DNA from: Alginatibacterium sediminis
Lineage (GTDB): Bacteria > Pseudomonadota > Gammaproteobacteria > Enterobacterales > Celerinatantimonadaceae
Assembly (NCBI RefSeq): GCF_003610775.1
Contig: NZ_RAQO01000012.1
Coordinates: 109,398 to 173,397 of the forward strand
Reading direction: 5' to 3'
Length of the DNA: 64,000 bases
The notes below the pieces were generated by a model. It saw only the letters and a list, made by a program, of their open reading frames with translations. It was not told the DNA's origin and ran no database searches. A program made the position numbers and the translations under genes. Positions 35,889 through 44,298 of this stretch are shown here, one piece after another (position 1 is the first letter of the stretch; each line of letters opens with the position of its first letter).

Positions 35889-36980
35889 ATGACTGGATTA
35901 AAGCTTACTAATATTAAAAAATCTTACGGGAAAACCGATGTAATTCATGGGGTTGACCTTGAAGTACAAAAAGGTGAATTCATTGTTTTCGTCGGCCCCT
36001 CGGGCTGCGGTAAATCAACATTGTTACGAATGATTGCAGGGCTTGAAAGCATCACCGACGGCGACTTAGAAATAAGCGGCGAACGAGTAAATGACTTGCC
36101 TGCCGCTATGCGCGGTATCGCGATGGTTTTCCAAACTTACGCCCTTTACCCACACATGACCGTGTACGACAACATGGCATTTGGAATGCGTATTGCAAAA
36201 GCTGACAAAGCCGAAATAGAAAAACGCGTGACAGACGCAGCAGATATGTTGCAGCTAACGCCGTATCTAGATCGCTTGCCAAAAGCACTCTCAGGGGGTC
36301 AACGTCAGCGTGTCGCGATTGGTCGTGCTATTGTCCGCAATCCAACAGTTTTTTTGTTTGATGAACCGCTATCGAATTTGGATGCTGCGCTGCGGGTTGC
36401 GACTCGAATTGAAATTGCTAATCTAAAAGAAGGCTTGCCAGACACAACCATGGTTTATGTAACCCATGACCAGGTTGAAGCAATGACCTTGGCCGATAGA
36501 ATCGTAGTTTTGTCTGCGGGACTCATCGAACAAGTAGGCACACCACTTGAGCTTTACAATAAGCCTGCCAACACCTTTGTGGCTAAGTTTATTGGTTCAC
36601 CAGCCATGAATATATCTAAAGCAAAACTAAGCAAGGCTGGAGATTCAAGTGTGTTAGCGCTGCCTAATGGCAATAGCTTTGAAGTGCCTATATCTAGCGC
36701 TGCTGGTCTTGAAGGGCAAGATCTTGAGTGGGGCGTTCGTCCAGAAGATATGTTGATTTGCCAAGACAACGACACCGAGCTACTTAGCGGCAGTGTCATG
36801 TTTATTGAATCTTTAGGCGAAGTGACTTTACTGCATATTGATTGCGGTGGTGAAGACAGCGTTGTAGCTAAGTTACCTGGTATTGCTGACGTTAAAAAGG
36901 GTGACCAAATCAGCCTGACAGCACCAGCTGATAAATTGCATGTGTTTGATAATAAAGGAGTGTCGTTTCTTTACCTTTAA
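35889..36980 (+). CDS. aglK: Sugar ABC transporter ATP-binding protein
   Basis: 363 residues, MalK/UgpC-type ATPase. Walker [11 protein letters not shown]-loop [13 protein letters not shown], signature [14 protein letters not shown], Walker [13 protein letters not shown]-loop [15 protein letters not shown], then a C-terminal TOBE domain (residues ~240-363). It powers the AglF/AglG importer. Such ATPases may also serve other sugar importers. The N-terminal start [14 protein letters not shown] is standard. Confidence 0.95.
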   Translation: MTGLKLTNIKKSYGKTDVIHGVDLEVQKGEFIVFVGPSGCGKSTLLRMIAGLESITDGDLEISGERVNDLPAAMRGIAMVFQTYALYPHMTVYDNMAFGMRIAKADKAEIEKRVTDAADMLQLTPYLDRLPKALSGGQRQRVAIGRAIVRNPTVFLFDEPLSNLDAALRVATRIEIANLKEGLPDTTMVYVTHDQVEAMTLADRIVVLSAGLIEQVGTPLELYNKPANTFVAKFIGSPAMNISKAKLSKAGDSSVLALPNGNSFEVPISSAAGLEGQDLEWGVRPEDMLICQDNDTELLSGSVMFIESLGEVTLLHIDCGGEDSVVAKLPGIADVKKGDQISLTAPADKLHVFDNKGVSFLYL

Positions 36981-36984
36981 GTCA

Positions 36985-37014
36985 TAACGCAGCACGTACT
37001 CGCGTGCTGCGTTA
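36985..37014 (+). other. Hairpin after aglK
   Basis: A perfect 12-bp stem (TAACGCAGCACG, loop TACTCG, CGTGCTGCGTTA) immediately follows the aglK stop. There is no U-tract, so it resembles the aglE hairpin more than a standard intrinsic terminator. It lies between the importer and the chemoreceptor gene. Confidence 0.7.
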
Positions 37015-37055
37015 AGCTCTACATTCGTCCCTCGATTACTATCTGGAGTTATCCA

Positions 37056-39101
37056 ATGAGTGCCATACTCTCTCGCATCCCATTTACGCGAACTCTTATC
37101 GCAAAGGTTACTCTGGTCATTCTAGTTATTATAATGCTTATGGGTTTCATCTCGGTGGTTGCATTCTTCAACCAAAACAACGCTGCACGTCAAGTGGCTA
37201 GCCTAACCGACGAAATGCTACCAGCCTTGCATTTAAGCGCGTTGATTCAGCTTGAAACACAAAATGCCAATAAGGCCGTATCGGAACATAGCGCTGCCAA
37301 GCAATCAGACTTAAAGTTAACCCAAGAGCAAGCCTTTACCCAAGCTATATCCGAATTCGAAACTAGCCGAGTTGCACTAACCCAACTCATGCAATCCAAT
37401 TCTCAGTGGCAAGCCCAAATTGAACAAATCAATCAACAAGCGCAAGCGAGTTTTAGTACCGGGAAAAGCCTAATTGAATCGCAGAACTTACTGGCTGAGA
37501 AAGAAGCGCACTTCCAAACCAAGTACCAAGGACAAAGTGACGCTTGGCTAAGCTATACCGATGACATGAAAATTGTAGACCGAGTTTCCCAGATCTTAGG
37601 TCAACAAGAGGACTACTCCAAAGCCAACTTGGCAGCAGATATTACCTATACTGTGCAAAAAGTTGCTAGCTTGCGCGGCGACATTAACAAAATTTACGCG
37701 TACCAAACTGTATCAGAAATACTAGACATTCAAGCTACCGCTGAAGGTGATTTAAAACTAGTCGCCCAGCGCATGGATAGGCTAGAAAAAGGCTCAGAAA
37801 TTGTATTCGAAAAATTGGGCCCTTACATTGCGCTGCTTAATAGCGCATTCATCGACCAACAAGGTCTTTTTGCTGCCCGCTTGCAGGTGCTAGAAACAAT
37901 CGAAACTAGTAATACTCAGCGACAAAAGTTTGCGAAAGAAGTTGATTTCGCTCTGCATGAGCAAGCTAACTTTTCAGATTTAGTTGGGGAGCTCGCTGAA
38001 AATGTAAAACAAAACCTTGATGATACTAATATGAGAGCCAGTTCAACACTGGTCACAGCTTTGTTGGTATCCTTGGTTATTTCATTTTTGGCAATGCTAG
38101 GACTAAGACGCGCGATCAAAAAGCCGCTCAAGCATATTATTGAAGTTTTAAATCAAGTTAGCCGTGGGGACTTAAGTCGTAGTACTGACATTCAAGGCCA
38201 AGACGAATTCGCTCAAATCGCTACTGCAATCAACACTGTTGTTTCGCAACTACACGCTATTATTTCTCAGCTAAGCAAAGACAGCGCGGACATGCAGGCT
38301 CTTGCTAATCGTAATAGTGCAATTTCGGCCGCTAGCCAGCAAGCCTCCAGTTCACAACGTGGTGATATAGACAACATTGTTGCAGCGATCACGCAAATGG
38401 AAGCCTCATTTACTGATGTATCCAACAATGCTCAACAAGCTCAAAAACAGGTTGAAACATTGCATGAAGTTGCCGAACAAGGGCAAGCAATTATGCAGCA
38501 AAACATCGGTTCAACAGCAAGTCTCATTGAGCAAATAAAAGCAACATTAGAAAATAGCAAAAGCCTAGATGGTGCAAGTAAAGACATTGGCCAAATCTTA
38601 CAAGTCATCTCTTCAATAGCGGATCAAACCAACTTGCTGGCCTTAAACGCCGCAATTGAAGCAGCTCGCGCTGGAGAACATGGTCGCGGCTTCTCAGTGG
38701 TCGCCGACGAAGTACGCAGCTTAGCAAAACGTACGGGGGAATCTGTCGAACAAGTTGAAACGTTAATAAATCGTTTGCAAAAAGACAGCAGTGCGGTAAC
38801 CGTCGCCTTGCACCAAAATGCCGAGCAAATCGATGTCAACGCGGCTCAGATCAGGGAAGTAAACGAAAACATGCAAACCAGCCATCAGTTGCTGGGAGAG
38901 ATTTCGCAACAAAGTGAACAAATCAGACTTGCAACAGACCAACAAGCAGCTACAGCAAGTGATGTATCTCAGCACATTCACGCTATTTCGAATGATTCTA
39001 ACGAGAATCAGAATCGGATTGACGAACTTAATGGGCTTGGACAAGAGTTACAAGTATTGGCTAAATCCCAAGATCAACACAGCCATCAATTTACGCTCTA
39101 A
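37056..39101 (+). CDS. Methyl-accepting chemotaxis protein (HAMP type)
   Basis: 681 residues. TM1 is near residues 13-35 ([20 protein letters not shown]), followed by a ~290-residue helical periplasmic sensor domain and TM2 near 330-350. Then come a HAMP domain (~350-405) and a cytoplasmic signalling domain with the hairpin tip [20 protein letters not shown]. It stands 75 nt after aglK on the same strand, so it may report the sugar imported by that system, either directly or through the binding protein. Confidence 0.93.
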   Translation: MSAILSRIPFTRTLIAKVTLVILVIIMLMGFISVVAFFNQNNAARQVASLTDEMLPALHLSALIQLETQNANKAVSEHSAAKQSDLKLTQEQAFTQAISEFETSRVALTQLMQSNSQWQAQIEQINQQAQASFSTGKSLIESQNLLAEKEAHFQTKYQGQSDAWLSYTDDMKIVDRVSQILGQQEDYSKANLAADITYTVQKVASLRGDINKIYAYQTVSEILDIQATAEGDLKLVAQRMDRLEKGSEIVFEKLGPYIALLNSAFIDQQGLFAARLQVLETIETSNTQRQKFAKEVDFALHEQANFSDLVGELAENVKQNLDDTNMRASSTLVTALLVSLVISFLAMLGLRRAIKKPLKHIIEVLNQVSRGDLSRSTDIQGQDEFAQIATAINTVVSQLHAIISQLSKDSADMQALANRNSAISAASQQASSSQRGDIDNIVAAITQMEASFTDVSNNAQQAQKQVETLHEVAEQGQAIMQQNIGSTASLIEQIKATLENSKSLDGASKDIGQILQVISSIADQTNLLALNAAIEAARAGEHGRGFSVVADEVRSLAKRTGESVEQVETLINRLQKDSSAVTVALHQNAEQIDVNAAQIREVNENMQTSHQLLGEISQQSEQIRLATDQQAATASDVSQHIHAISNDSNENQNRIDELNGLGQELQVLAKSQDQHSHQFTL

Positions 39102-39483
39102 GCGCTCTTTCAATAAACTTAAGAGTACATGCTCTTAAGTTTATTGTAGAGCGAATTAACAAGCTCAATACACTCGTCTCAGATGCAGTTGAAAGCTAGT
39201 ACCAATCACTTGCTATTTAAAGACAAACTCGCCACTTCCACCTATCAAGGTAATAATTTGTACTAGCGCACAAACCCCACTATTACCAATCCTACTCATT
39301 AGTTGGTCGTCATTAGCCGTATATAGATTTGCTTGGATCAAGAAAAAATGCGCAGTTACTAGTTGACCTAATGACAAGTTTTTTTGACGCTGAGATAAGT
39401 GACTGTAGTCGACTAAACTGATATAGAATTAGTGGGATTAGTATAAGCTCAGAGTGACCACCTAACTTACAAGGATAGTTTCC
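39102..39483. other. Intergenic region with long perfect inverted repeat
   Basis: 382 bp between the chemoreceptor and DUF808 genes. At 39111-39146 a perfect 15-bp inverted repeat occurs: CAATAAACTTAAGAG, loop TACATG, and its complement. It is extended by CGCTCT/AGAGCG across a small bulge (39103-39153). No U-tract follows. The rest, up to AAGGAT before the DUF808 start, shows no gene. Confidence 0.75.
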
Positions 39484-40425
39484 ATGGCTGGAGCCAGCTT
39501 ATTAACACTTCTCGATGACATTGCGAGCTTGCTAGATGATGTAGCGATACTATCCAAAGTTGCAGTCAAAAAAACTGCTGGGGTGTTGGGTGACGATTTA
39601 GCTGTAAACGCTGAGCAAGTCAGTGGCGTCAAAGCAGACCGCGAACTTCCTGTGATTTGGGCAGTCGCGAAAGGGTCCTTTAAAAACAAATTTATACTAG
39701 TCCCAAGTGCTTTAGCGATTAGTGCATTGATTCCTTGGCTAATTACTCCACTGTTATTATGTGGTGCCTGTTTTCTATGCTTTGAAGGGATAGAAAAAAT
39801 TAGCCACTGGTGGCGTCATCGCAAGCTACAACCAGGCCAGAAATCAAGCCAAGCCCAGTCTCAAACAATGAGCAAAGCGCAAGTTCAGCAATTTGAGCAA
39901 GAAAAAATTAAAGGCGCAATTCGAACCGATTTTATTTTGTCGGCTGAAATCGTGGTTATTGCATTGGGCACTGTTCAAAATCAAAGCTTACAAATGCAAG
40001 CTATTGTTGTCGCTACCATCGCCATTTTAATTACAGTCTGTGTGTATGGTTTGGTCGCTCTGATTGTCAAAATCGACGATTTAGGCTTATGGATGTTAGA
40101 ACGCGGGCGAGCAAATGATAACTCACTTAACCAGTCCATCGGCCAGGGATTACTTAACTTTGCTCCGTGGTTAATGAAATCCTTAAGTGTAATTGGCACC
40201 ATCGCCATGTTCCTAGTTGGCGGAGGTATCTTCAGTCATGGGATCCCTTGGCTACATCATTTGTCCAATTCTCAAGCCGATGCTTTCGATCATCTACCCA
40301 CGATAGAACAATTTTGGGGGCCGATAAGCCCAGTTTTATTCAACTTTGGACTAGGGATTTTGGTGGGAACGCTGGTGTACTTGGTTTACTTAGTTAGTAA
40401 TAGGATTCGCGGTGCGGCGCATTAG
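39484..40425 (+). CDS. yedI: DUF808 (YedI-like) inner-membrane protein
   Basis: 313 residues with the family N-terminus MAGASLLTLLDDIASLLDDV and the AVKKTAGVLGDDLAVNAEQV stretch. About seven transmembrane helices follow (for example FILVPSALAISALIPWLITP), with an acidic/basic cytoplasmic loop near residues 110-150. E. coli YedI has no established function. AAGGAT precedes the ATG. It sits between the sugar importer/chemoreceptor and the GH31 gene without obvious functional link. Confidence 0.93.
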   Translation: MAGASLLTLLDDIASLLDDVAILSKVAVKKTAGVLGDDLAVNAEQVSGVKADRELPVIWAVAKGSFKNKFILVPSALAISALIPWLITPLLLCGACFLCFEGIEKISHWWRHRKLQPGQKSSQAQSQTMSKAQVQQFEQEKIKGAIRTDFILSAEIVVIALGTVQNQSLQMQAIVVATIAILITVCVYGLVALIVKIDDLGLWMLERGRANDNSLNQSIGQGLLNFAPWLMKSLSVIGTIAMFLVGGGIFSHGIPWLHHLSNSQADAFDHLPTIEQFWGPISPVLFNFGLGILVGTLVYLVYLVSNRIRGAAH

Positions 40426-40785
40426 CACGACTATGTTAAGGATCGGCGATAAGCTATAACTGAGTCAGGTAAACCACAAGTTGTAGCAGTGACACCGCTA
40501 ACCTAAGTCGAGGTGGATATAGCTTTCAGCCCTGACTTACGATCTTATTATCGCTCTTTATTTTCTTACATGACTGTTTAAGAGTCTTAAACGTAAACTA
40601 TCTTAACCGCTAATATGTCGAACTAACGACGTCACCAACATTGCCACCTATAAGCTGGGCTTAGCCTTTGTGCTACATCAACTAACTTAAGTTTTCGTAT
40701 TCTTATTTAAGACCGCTGACGGAGAACTAGATGCAGCTCTTGTTTCCAAGACTATCTAGTAGCGGTTGTCGACGGCGCAGCTATT

Positions 40786-40869
40786 ATGTCTTCAGTTCAA
40801 TTTAGTGTGCAGCCACAAAAAGAGCTTGATGCTTTTATTGCATTGCAACAACACGCGCCCTATGGCTAA
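40786..40869 (+). other. Short ORF, possible remnant gene
   Basis: Encodes 27 residues (MSSVQFSVQPQKELDAFIAL then QQHAPYG). The same frame is open again after the TAA for a further ~27 codons (EAIITRFLNWALK...) to a TAG just behind the terminator hairpin. This could be a small gene, or a decayed one with an in-frame nonsense change. No family is recognised and no clear ribosome binding site is present. Confidence 0.25.
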
Positions 40870-40926
40870 GAAGCGATCATCACGCGTTTTTTAAATTGGG
40901 CGCTGAAAATAACCATAACTCGATAT

Positions 40927-40948
40927 ATGGGCGCTTTGCGCCCATTTT
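40927..40948 (+). terminator. Intrinsic terminator upstream of the GH31 gene
   Basis: ATGGGCGC-TTT-GCGCCCAT forms a perfect 8-bp stem followed by TTT. It ends ~56 bp before the GH31 start and implies a transcribed unit in the preceding gap. Confidence 0.6.
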
Positions 40949-41004
40949 AGTCAGTATCACCAAGCAATTGGTAAATCTAAACCATAAAAATAATAGGTTA
41001 GTAA

Positions 41005-43014
41005 ATGGACATTAAGCACTCTACAAGTGAATTTCAAATTAGCCACCAAGGGCGAACTATAATTGCTCATTCCCATAACCGGCCCGCTTTCTATTTAGGT
41101 CGCGGCGATGCGACGTTTAATATGTATCGTGGTAACTTTGATATTGCTGATTATTTAACTGAACGCCTAGCCTTGCGTCAATTTTCCATTCAAGAAAATA
41201 GCGACAACACGCGAATCGATTTGAGTATTGAAGGTACAACTCAACTAAGCCTCATTGTGACTAGCACAGCGCAAGGACGCCTAAAAATTGCCTTCGAAGC
41301 TGCTAGCGATGATTACAACCGAATTTGGCTTCGTGTTGATGCCAAGCCCAGCGACAACATTTATGGATGCGGTGCGCAGTTATCGCATTTCAATCTCCGC
41401 GGTAAAGACTTCCCGTTGTGGACATCAGAGCCCGGAGTTGGTCGCAACAAAGAAACCTACACCACTTGGCAAGCGGACGTAAATGACAAAGCAGGCGGTG
41501 ACTATTACACCACCAACTATCCTCAACCAACCTTTATCTCCAGTCAAAAGTATTTCTGTCATTTACAAACCACGGCTTGGGCTAATTTCGATTTCCGTCA
41601 TGACCAATTCCATGAACTGCAATGCTGGGAAATTCCGGAGTATTTGCTGTTTGGCATGGAAGACAACTACATCGACCTGATGGAAAATTTTAGTGATTTC
41701 TTTGGCCGACAGCCCGAACTCCCCGAATGGGTCTATAACGGTATTATCCTTGGCATTCAAGGTGGAACCGACTTCACTGTTGAGCGTGTCGAACAAGCGC
41801 GTAAGGCCGGGATCAAAGTATCGGCAGCATGGTGCCAAGATTGGCAAGGTATTAAGTTCACCAGTTTCGGCAAAAGGTTGCAATGGAACTGGCAGTGGAA
41901 CCCTGAGGTTTACCCCGATTTGGACAAGCGCATCCATGAACTCAAAGAAGATGGTATTCGCTTTTTAGGGTATATAAATCCATATGTGCTGCAAGACTAC
42001 CCGCTCTACAATGAAGCCAAAGAACTCGGCTTACTAGCAAAGAAAATCGACGGTAGCGACTATGTTGTAGATTTTGGAGAGTTCGATTGCGGTGTTGTCG
42101 ATTTTACCAATCCCGAAGGTGAGCGTTGGTATAAAGAGGTGATCAAGCGTGAAATGATCGACTTTGGCCTTGATGGTTGGATGGCTGACTTTGGCGAGTA
42201 CCTACCAACTGATTGCGTGCTGCACAATGGAAAAAGCGCAGAACTTGAGCATAACGACTGGCCAAGGCGCTGGGCTAAGATAAACCATGAAGCTATTGCA
42301 GAGTCTGGCAAAACCGACGACATACTTTTCTTTATGCGTGCTGGTTACACGGGTATACAGGGCTACTGTCATACACTTTGGGCTGGTGACCAAAGCGTTG
42401 ATTGGTCAATGGATGATGGCTTAGCATCGGTAATTCCGGGGGCTTTATCCACAGCCATGACCGGCAACGGTATTCACCATAGCGATATTGGTGGCTATAC
42501 AACGCTACACGGCAACAAACGCGATCAAGAGCTGTTGCTACGCTGGACCGAAATGGCTGCATTTACGCCGATCATGCGCAGTCACGAAGGTAATCGGCCT
42601 AACGATAATCACCAATACTTTGACGACCCAGCAAGCATGGCGCACCTCGCTTCAATGACGCGAGTCTACACGCATCTCAAACCTTACCTAAAACAAATTG
42701 TTGCCCAAAACGCTGGCAAAGGCACGCCGGTACAGCGGCCATTGTTCATGCACTACGAGCAAGATGAAACTTGCTATGATATCCAGTATCAATATCTGTT
42801 AGGGCCTGACATTTTGGTTGCACCGGTACATCAAGCCAAGCAAAGCGAATGGGAACTTTATTTGCCAAAAGATGAATGGGTACATGCCTGGACTGGAGAG
42901 GTTTTCCTAGGTGGCTGGATCACGATAGCAGCACCAATCGGAAAACCGCCCGTGTTTTATCGCAAGGCCAGTAAACATAGTGCGTTGTTTGATGGACTAG
43001 TCGCACAGCTTTAA
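41005..43014 (+). CDS. yihQ: GH31 sulfoquinovosidase-type alpha-glycosidase (YihQ-like)
   Basis: 669 residues, cytoplasmic. Colinear with E. coli YihQ, recalled from memory, over nearly the whole length with a constant 10-residue offset. The nucleophile is D395 (GWMADFGEYLP) and the acid/base D462 (WAGDQSVDW). The residues that recognise the sulfonate sugar in YihQ (Q262, Q288, R301, W304, Y508) are all kept: Q252 (GIQGG), Q278 (WCQDW), R291 and W294 (GKRLQW), Y498 (GGYTT). Expected reaction: release of sulfoquinovose from sulfoquinovosyl glycerol or related sulfolipid head groups. No sulfoglycolysis genes are in the window, so the product's fate is open. A broader alpha-glucosidase role is the alternative. 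Confidence 0.85.
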   Translation: MDIKHSTSEFQISHQGRTIIAHSHNRPAFYLGRGDATFNMYRGNFDIADYLTERLALRQFSIQENSDNTRIDLSIEGTTQLSLIVTSTAQGRLKIAFEAASDDYNRIWLRVDAKPSDNIYGCGAQLSHFNLRGKDFPLWTSEPGVGRNKETYTTWQADVNDKAGGDYYTTNYPQPTFISSQKYFCHLQTTAWANFDFRHDQFHELQCWEIPEYLLFGMEDNYIDLMENFSDFFGRQPELPEWVYNGIILGIQGGTDFTVERVEQARKAGIKVSAAWCQDWQGIKFTSFGKRLQWNWQWNPEVYPDLDKRIHELKEDGIRFLGYINPYVLQDYPLYNEAKELGLLAKKIDGSDYVVDFGEFDCGVVDFTNPEGERWYKEVIKREMIDFGLDGWMADFGEYLPTDCVLHNGKSAELEHNDWPRRWAKINHEAIAESGKTDDILFFMRAGYTGIQGYCHTLWAGDQSVDWSMDDGLASVIPGALSTAMTGNGIHHSDIGGYTTLHGNKRDQELLLRWTEMAAFTPIMRSHEGNRPNDNHQYFDDPASMAHLASMTRVYTHLKPYLKQIVAQNAGKGTPVQRPLFMHYEQDETCYDIQYQYLLGPDILVAPVHQAKQSEWELYLPKDEWVHAWTGEVFLGGWITIAAPIGKPPVFYRKASKHSALFDGLVAQL

Positions 43015-43028
43015 ATAGCACAAACTGG

Positions 43029-43052
43029 AGGCAGTCTACGGACTGCTTTATT
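43029..43052 (+). terminator. Weak terminator after GH31
   Basis: GCAGTC-TACG-GACTGC forms a 6-bp stem followed by TTTATT, 17 nt after the GH31 stop. The stem is short. Confidence 0.45.
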
Positions 43053-43112
43053 AGTTCGAATAACGGTAAAGATTCCTATTCGAATCACTTTTGATCAGTT
43101 AGGTAAGATGCA

Positions 43113-43592
43113 ATGGAAATACCAACGCGTATTTTTGAAACGGTCGCTTTTGAAACTAAGCAGCTGTTAATTGGAGAGCATGAATTTGAGCTCAAATCCA
43201 TTACCGCAGAGCAAACACTTGCGTTGCGCCAAGCGGTGCTATGGCCTGATTATCCACTAAGCCAAAGCCGCGTAGATGATGATGGTTTTGGCTTGCATTT
43301 AGGACTGTTTTTCAAAAAAGAATTGGTCTGCGTTGCTTCTTTGTTTTTGCAGCAAGGAAAACTGAGGCTGCGCAAATTCGCCTGTCAAACCAGTTTACAA
43401 AACTCAGGCTTAGGCTCAACAGTGCTACATGAAATTATTCGTATGGCAAAAGCGAATCCAGGTATTGATACGTTCTGGTGTGACGCGAGGCAAGATGCAC
43501 TGGGGTTTTATCAACGATTTGGTCTATCGCAAAACTCAAAACTCTTTTATAAGCACAATGTTGCCTATGTAAAAATGGAGATGACTGTCTAA
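43113..43592 (+). CDS. GNAT family N-acetyltransferase
   Basis: 159 residues. The central acetyl-CoA-binding region is KLRLRKFACQTSLQNSGLGS (Q/R-x-x-G-x-G/A-like motif) followed by LHEIIRMAKANPG; the C-terminal part has FWCDARQDALGFYQRFGL, the usual GNAT beta-bulge and Y-x-x-x-G-F-like ending. The acceptor is unknown. It lies between the GH31 gene and a 59-codon ORF. Confidence 0.88.
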   Translation: MEIPTRIFETVAFETKQLLIGEHEFELKSITAEQTLALRQAVLWPDYPLSQSRVDDDGFGLHLGLFFKKELVCVASLFLQQGKLRLRKFACQTSLQNSGLGSTVLHEIIRMAKANPGIDTFWCDARQDALGFYQRFGLSQNSKLFYKHNVAYVKMEMTV

Positions 43593-43692
43593 ATCACCAT
43601 TTTTGATGCTGTCTCCTAACTGACGCTTAACTGTCACAACTAAGTCATAAATCCTTGCTGTAATACGCTCGTTTTCTGAATTAGGAAGAAAT

Positions 43693-43872
43693 ATGGCAGC
43701 CATAATCCCCATCAACGGTAAACAATTTTCACGTAAAATGCGTCAGCAAGGTATTCCAGCATCCATATTGGCGATGCGTTGTAGTTGTCCTATCGACAAA
43801 ATATATGCCGCGCAGAAGTTAGACCGCGTGCCTCGGCGCTATATTGAGGCTTTACAGCAACTAGCGGTCTAG
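43693..43872 (+). CDS. Small basic protein, 59 aa, function unknown
   Basis: Encodes MAAIIPINGKQFSRKMRQQG ... YIEALQQLAV, preceded by AGGAAGAA at 43683-43690 with good spacing, and ending TAG. The protein is basic, with many Arg/Lys, and has two Cys (MRCSCPIDKIYAAQKLDRVP). No transmembrane segment and no recognised family. The helix-rich C-terminal half could bind nucleic acid. The good ribosome binding site and the isolated position favour a real gene. Confidence 0.6.
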   Translation: MAAIIPINGKQFSRKMRQQGIPASILAMRCSCPIDKIYAAQKLDRVPRRYIEALQQLAV

Positions 43873-44030
43873 ATTTCAACCTTGTTTAATACCTTATTGC
43901 TAGTCTTGCCAAAGTCCTTGCAAGCTGCGAAAAACAACAGCGCTCCCATTGGCCCTCAACGCCTTTGTCTAAATAAACTATTCATTTCACTGTATCTCGA
44001 TAAACATCTCACAAGCTAAAAGCGCCCCAA

Positions 44031-44044
44031 GAAAGCGCTTACAC
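44031..44044. promoter_or_regulatory. cre-like operator, distal copy
   Basis: GAAAGCGCTTACAC contains the palindrome AAGCGCTT and shares GAAAGCGCTTACA with the proximal copy, 171 bp downstream centre to centre. This matches the LacI/CcpA-family operator type (TGNAANCGNNNNCA). Confidence 0.6.
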
Positions 44045-44057
44045 GAAAGCGTGCCAA

Positions 44058-44089
44058 TTGAGCGAATTAAATTCACTTAATTCGCTCAA
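44058..44089. other. Perfect 13-bp inverted repeat
   Basis: TTGAGCGAATTAA, loop ATTCAC, TTAATTCGCTCAA. No U-tract on either side. It lies between the two cre-like operators. It could be a transcript end for the 59-aa gene, a structured leader or a protein site. Confidence 0.6.
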
Positions 44090-44200
44090 CTTCTCGATTA
44101 GTTACGGAAATTCGCTCTCTAAAGTCTAATAAATAGGGTTTGATCACGAAAAACATCACTTTTCAGCTCGGAAAATAGGAGAACATGGTCTACAATTTCG

Positions 44201-44243
44201 TGAAAGCGCTTACATGAGATGCGCATTGTCAATCCGCTATACT
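44201..44243 (+). promoter_or_regulatory. GH116-GH94 promoter with proximal cre-like operator
   Basis: The operator TGAAAGCGCTTACA (44201-44214) abuts the -35 region TGAGAT (44215-44220). A 17-bp spacer then leads to TATACT (44238-44243), 55 nt before the ATG. A LacI-type repressor bound here would block polymerase. Confidence 0.6.
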
Positions 44244-44298
44244 TTTGCTTGTTACTTTATCCACAGTAAAAGTTTGGCCGCTAGCTGAAAGGTTCACT

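Larger units (their letters stand above)
40426..41004. other. 579-bp intergenic region, gene remnant possible
   Basis: No confident gene. It holds a 17-nt palindrome GTTTAAGA-G-TCTTAAAC (40576-40592), a 27-codon ORF at 40786-40869, and a rho-independent-type terminator (40927-40948). Upstream of the GH31 ATG, AGGTT at 40996-41000 is a plausible ribosome binding site, and the half-sites CTAAACC (40977-40983) and GGTTAG (40996-41001) face each other. Confidence 0.5.
43873..44298. other. Regulatory region of the GH116-GH94 operon
   Basis: 426 bp without a gene. It contains two cre-like operators, a perfect 13-bp inverted repeat and a TATACT -10 box (44238-44243), described separately. AAAGG at 44288-44292 is the ribosome binding site of the GH116 gene. 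Confidence 0.7.

Noticed and set aside
40968-40996. TTGGTA-17 bp-TAATAG promoter for GH31
   Set aside because: The spacing is good, but the implied start would fall at the ATG and leave no leader, while an SD-like AGGTT overlaps the -10; a coincidence is as likely.
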